Assembly (NCBI GenBank): GCA_036426205.1
Contig: CM071574.1
Location: 13,285,648-13,349,647, forward strand
Length of the DNA: 64,000 bases
Direction: 5' to 3'
From: Ascaphus truei
Taxonomy: Eukaryota; Chordata; Amphibia; Anura; Ascaphidae
Position 1 is the stretch's first letter, and each line of letters opens with the position of its first letter. A program made the translations under genes and the position numbers. Shown piece by piece: positions 61,941 to 64,000 of the stretch. The notes under the pieces were generated by a model. It saw only the letters and a list, made by a program, of their open reading frames with translations. It had not been told where the DNA came from and searched no databases.

Positions 61941-62847
61941 TGAACAACTGATTCCAAACTATTTGGGGAACAGAAACACATATGATACAAAGTTTTGGTG
62001 ATCCGAAGAATCAAGTGTTTATTATTATGAGTAACGGTGTTTGCCCGGGCCCATTTCATAATGACCCCCTTCTGTGGACACTGACCCCTGTTACATGAAG
62101 TGTAGTGTGGTGCACCTGCTGGGTTACAGAATCCATGAGTCTCCCGTGATGGTGTGGGGGATGGCATCAGGACTGGCTTATGAGGTAGTGCTGAGTAATA
62201 CTCACTTATGGTACAGCGCCTCCATCTCTTCCAGACCCCCATCGTAGTAGGGAGGAGGAAGGAGTCTATGAAAGAGAACCTCTTTGTGCACCTTCTTCCC
62301 AAATGACCCCACAATCAGGACAGAAGCGTTCTTTATCTTTGGCATCCTTTATTATCATCAGACATGGACAGCCGCCCATCATAGCGGCCGGTCTTCTAGC
62401 CGCTCATCTCAGGTTACCAACCCAAAGGAAGTCCCTGGACACCACTCCTAGTCAGGACCCTAGAAGCTGTCCTTGCTCTTCCCTTACTCCCTGATGGAGT
62501 AAGAGGAATAGCCTGCCCACACCTCTCCCCTAAGGGAGGGCCACAAAATCTGCCAAATCCTCGACAGTTTGCTGGGTCAGACTAGTCTCACTCAGGTGGG
62601 TGAGACACTAACTAAATACAGGAAATTCTGGGCACTAAATAGCTCCAATAGGCACCACCCCTGTGTCACTGTAATTGGACACAGAACCTGATGACACAAC
62701 CTTCACCAGATACTACACATCACAGGAGTGTGAGGGCAAACGCCATGATTACTCCTGGCAAACCTGCCCTTAACAGAGATTATTGCACAGGAGAAGAAAG
62801 ACATGTAACCCCAAAACTACACAAGGCTACATATGTATGTGTATGTA
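61941..62847. other. Repeat-like, GC-balanced DNA; unclassified
   Basis: No gene. The composition is richer in C than the unique AT-rich flank and could belong to an old LTR element, but I see no terminal motif. Confidence 0.35.
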
Positions 62848-62995
62848 TATATTTATTTATATAGCTTCCACAGTGTACTCAGCGCTTTACAATAAGACAA
62901 TACAGTACAGGGGATTATAATAATAATACAATGTGTGACAAAATCAGACAACAGGATAGGAAATCCCTGCTCGGAGATCTTACAATCTAAGTGGT
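62848..62995 (-). repeat. SINE/LINE tail (TTAGATTGTAAG type), minus strand
   Basis: Minus-strand reading begins ACTTAGATTGTAAGATCTCC and ends CAGCGCTGAGTACACTG(T)... and TATATAAATAAATATATACA. This is the common amphibian tail with the GCGCT and TATAAATAAAT ending. Confidence 0.55.
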
Positions 62996-62999
62996 ATGT

Positions 63000-64000
63000 T
63001 GGGGACTTACAGAGACAGCAGGTGAGGGAATAATTTGTTATGCCGGTGCTGCCCGCAGACCAGACCCGTCCCCTGAGCTGAAGGGGGAAGTGGTATACAC
63101 GCACCCGCAGCAAAGGGAGCGTGTCCGGAGTGTGGTATAAAGTGTTGCCAGGCCAGGTGTAGTAAGGTAGACAATACTTGCCGGTACCGGTTGTAGAGAT
63201 AGAGTGAAGAATGCCTTGCCGAGGCAGAGATAGGTCGTAGTCCAAGCCGTGTTCAAGGGGTTACCAGAGTGAGCGTTGTCCAAGGAGTGCCGAGATCGAG
63301 AGCCAGAGGGGGTAGTCTTACAAGCCGCGTCAGAACCTGTGAAAACACTGAGAGAATCCAGAAGTACTTCCATACAGAGACTATGTTGAGCAAAGACTCA
63401 GAGCAGAGAGGAGCTAGATAAAGCAGGAAGGTCCAATTAGGAACGGAGGCGGGACAGGAAGAGCTACAGGGAGACACTGCAGATTGGTGCAGGCATAACA
63501 GGCCAAGTGAGTCTTGTTGGTAACCTGAGTATGCTCGTGCGGTGTGCGGGGGCGGAGCCTGAGGTCCGGGGGACGGGAAGAAGAGTGTGCAGAATGAGGG
63601 CGATCCGTAACGCGTGTACGCGCGTGGACCGAGCCAGTGGATGGTGCAGGTGTGCGCAAGGGAGAGCGTGGGCGCGCCCGGCACTGAGCAGTGGAATCGC
63701 CGAGGGGAGTGATCCCACGACGGCGGCACGGGCGGGGAGCCGCGGAGGCTGGTAAGGCAGGATTGTTTTGTGTGTCCAGGGACTCCCTAAGGGGAGAGAG
63801 TGCTCTGTGTGGGGAGCGCGGAGAACGCCGATTCCTATCATAAGTGCAGTATAATGATGATGATGGCAGTGATTGGCCACGATTGTTGGTAGGCGTGACT
63901 GTGGGCATGGGACAGTGGCTATGAGTCCAGGCTAATGAAATACTAGGTTTAAGAGAAGCAATACTGTTTCGTAATAAAGCGTTGTGATGTCACTGACTGT
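63000..64000. mobile_element. GC-rich segment resembling a Gypsy-type LTR or its flank
   Basis: From 63030 the base composition jumps to GC-rich with many CpG. It contains phrases such as GTAGTCCAAGCCGTGTTCAA and GTTGTCCAAGGAGTGCCGAG, a style typical of amphibian Ty3/Gypsy LTR and leader sequence. Overlapping open frames on both strands (for example 63414-63908) show no protein family. No TG...CA boundaries or coding gag/pol are in the window, so a CpG-rich unrelated region remains possible. Confidence 0.35.

Noticed and set aside
63253..63908. Overlapping open frames of 138-164 codons, minus strand
   Set aside because: Several frames are open at once in GC-rich DNA, the translations are Pro/Ser/Arg-rich and resemble no family.

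Overview
This is vertebrate nuclear DNA: AT-rich, almost gene-free, with long microsatellites, non-autonomous DNA transposons, CORE-type SINEs and LINE remnants. It contains one protein-coding anchor. On the minus strand at 23399-23471 is a 73-nt exon that encodes the first 24 residues of ZEB2 (SIP1, zinc-finger E-box-binding homeobox 2) and ends in a phase-1 GT splice donor. The window therefore covers part of the ZEB2 locus. The large first coding intron runs from 23398 leftward to base 1 and beyond. The 5'UTR exon(s), promoter region and upstream flank run rightward from about 23544 to 64000. The mix of hAT, TTAA-type and PIF/Harbinger MITEs with CORE-SINEs and RTE LINEs suggests an amphibian, most likely a frog. 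That is an inference and the species is not determined.

Layout. 1-15.9 kb: ZEB2 intron with a few insertions: hAT MITEs at 2867, 11158 and 15558, SINE/LINE tails near 4 kb and 14.4-14.9 kb, and a 1-kb pure polypyrimidine tract at 12.2-13.2 kb. 15.9-30.4 kb: around the ZEB2 coding exon I see only simple repeats and no recognisable transposon, which fits a transposon-free region around a developmental regulator. 30.4-64 kb: the upstream flank is crowded with transposon remnants. These are two RTE LINE pieces, six further copies of a palindromic hAT MITE or its relatives, other hAT MITEs with 8-bp target duplications, a PIF/Harbinger MITE with a TAA duplication, TTAA-type MITEs, two long inverted repeats, a minisatellite of about 19 copies (57.9-58.8 kb), and a GC-rich LTR-like segment at the right edge.

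Function. The only clear gene product is the ZEB2 N-terminus, which carries the NuRD-recruitment motif (RRKQANP). The 5'UTR shows a five-codon uORF and two in-frame ATGs of different Kozak strength. No other protein gene, rRNA, tRNA gene, CRISPR array or new biochemical system could be supported. The most interesting observations are the translational and chromatin architecture of ZEB2, the transposon-poor zone, the homopurine transcript segment in the intron, and an inverted duplication that captured a LINE/insert junction.
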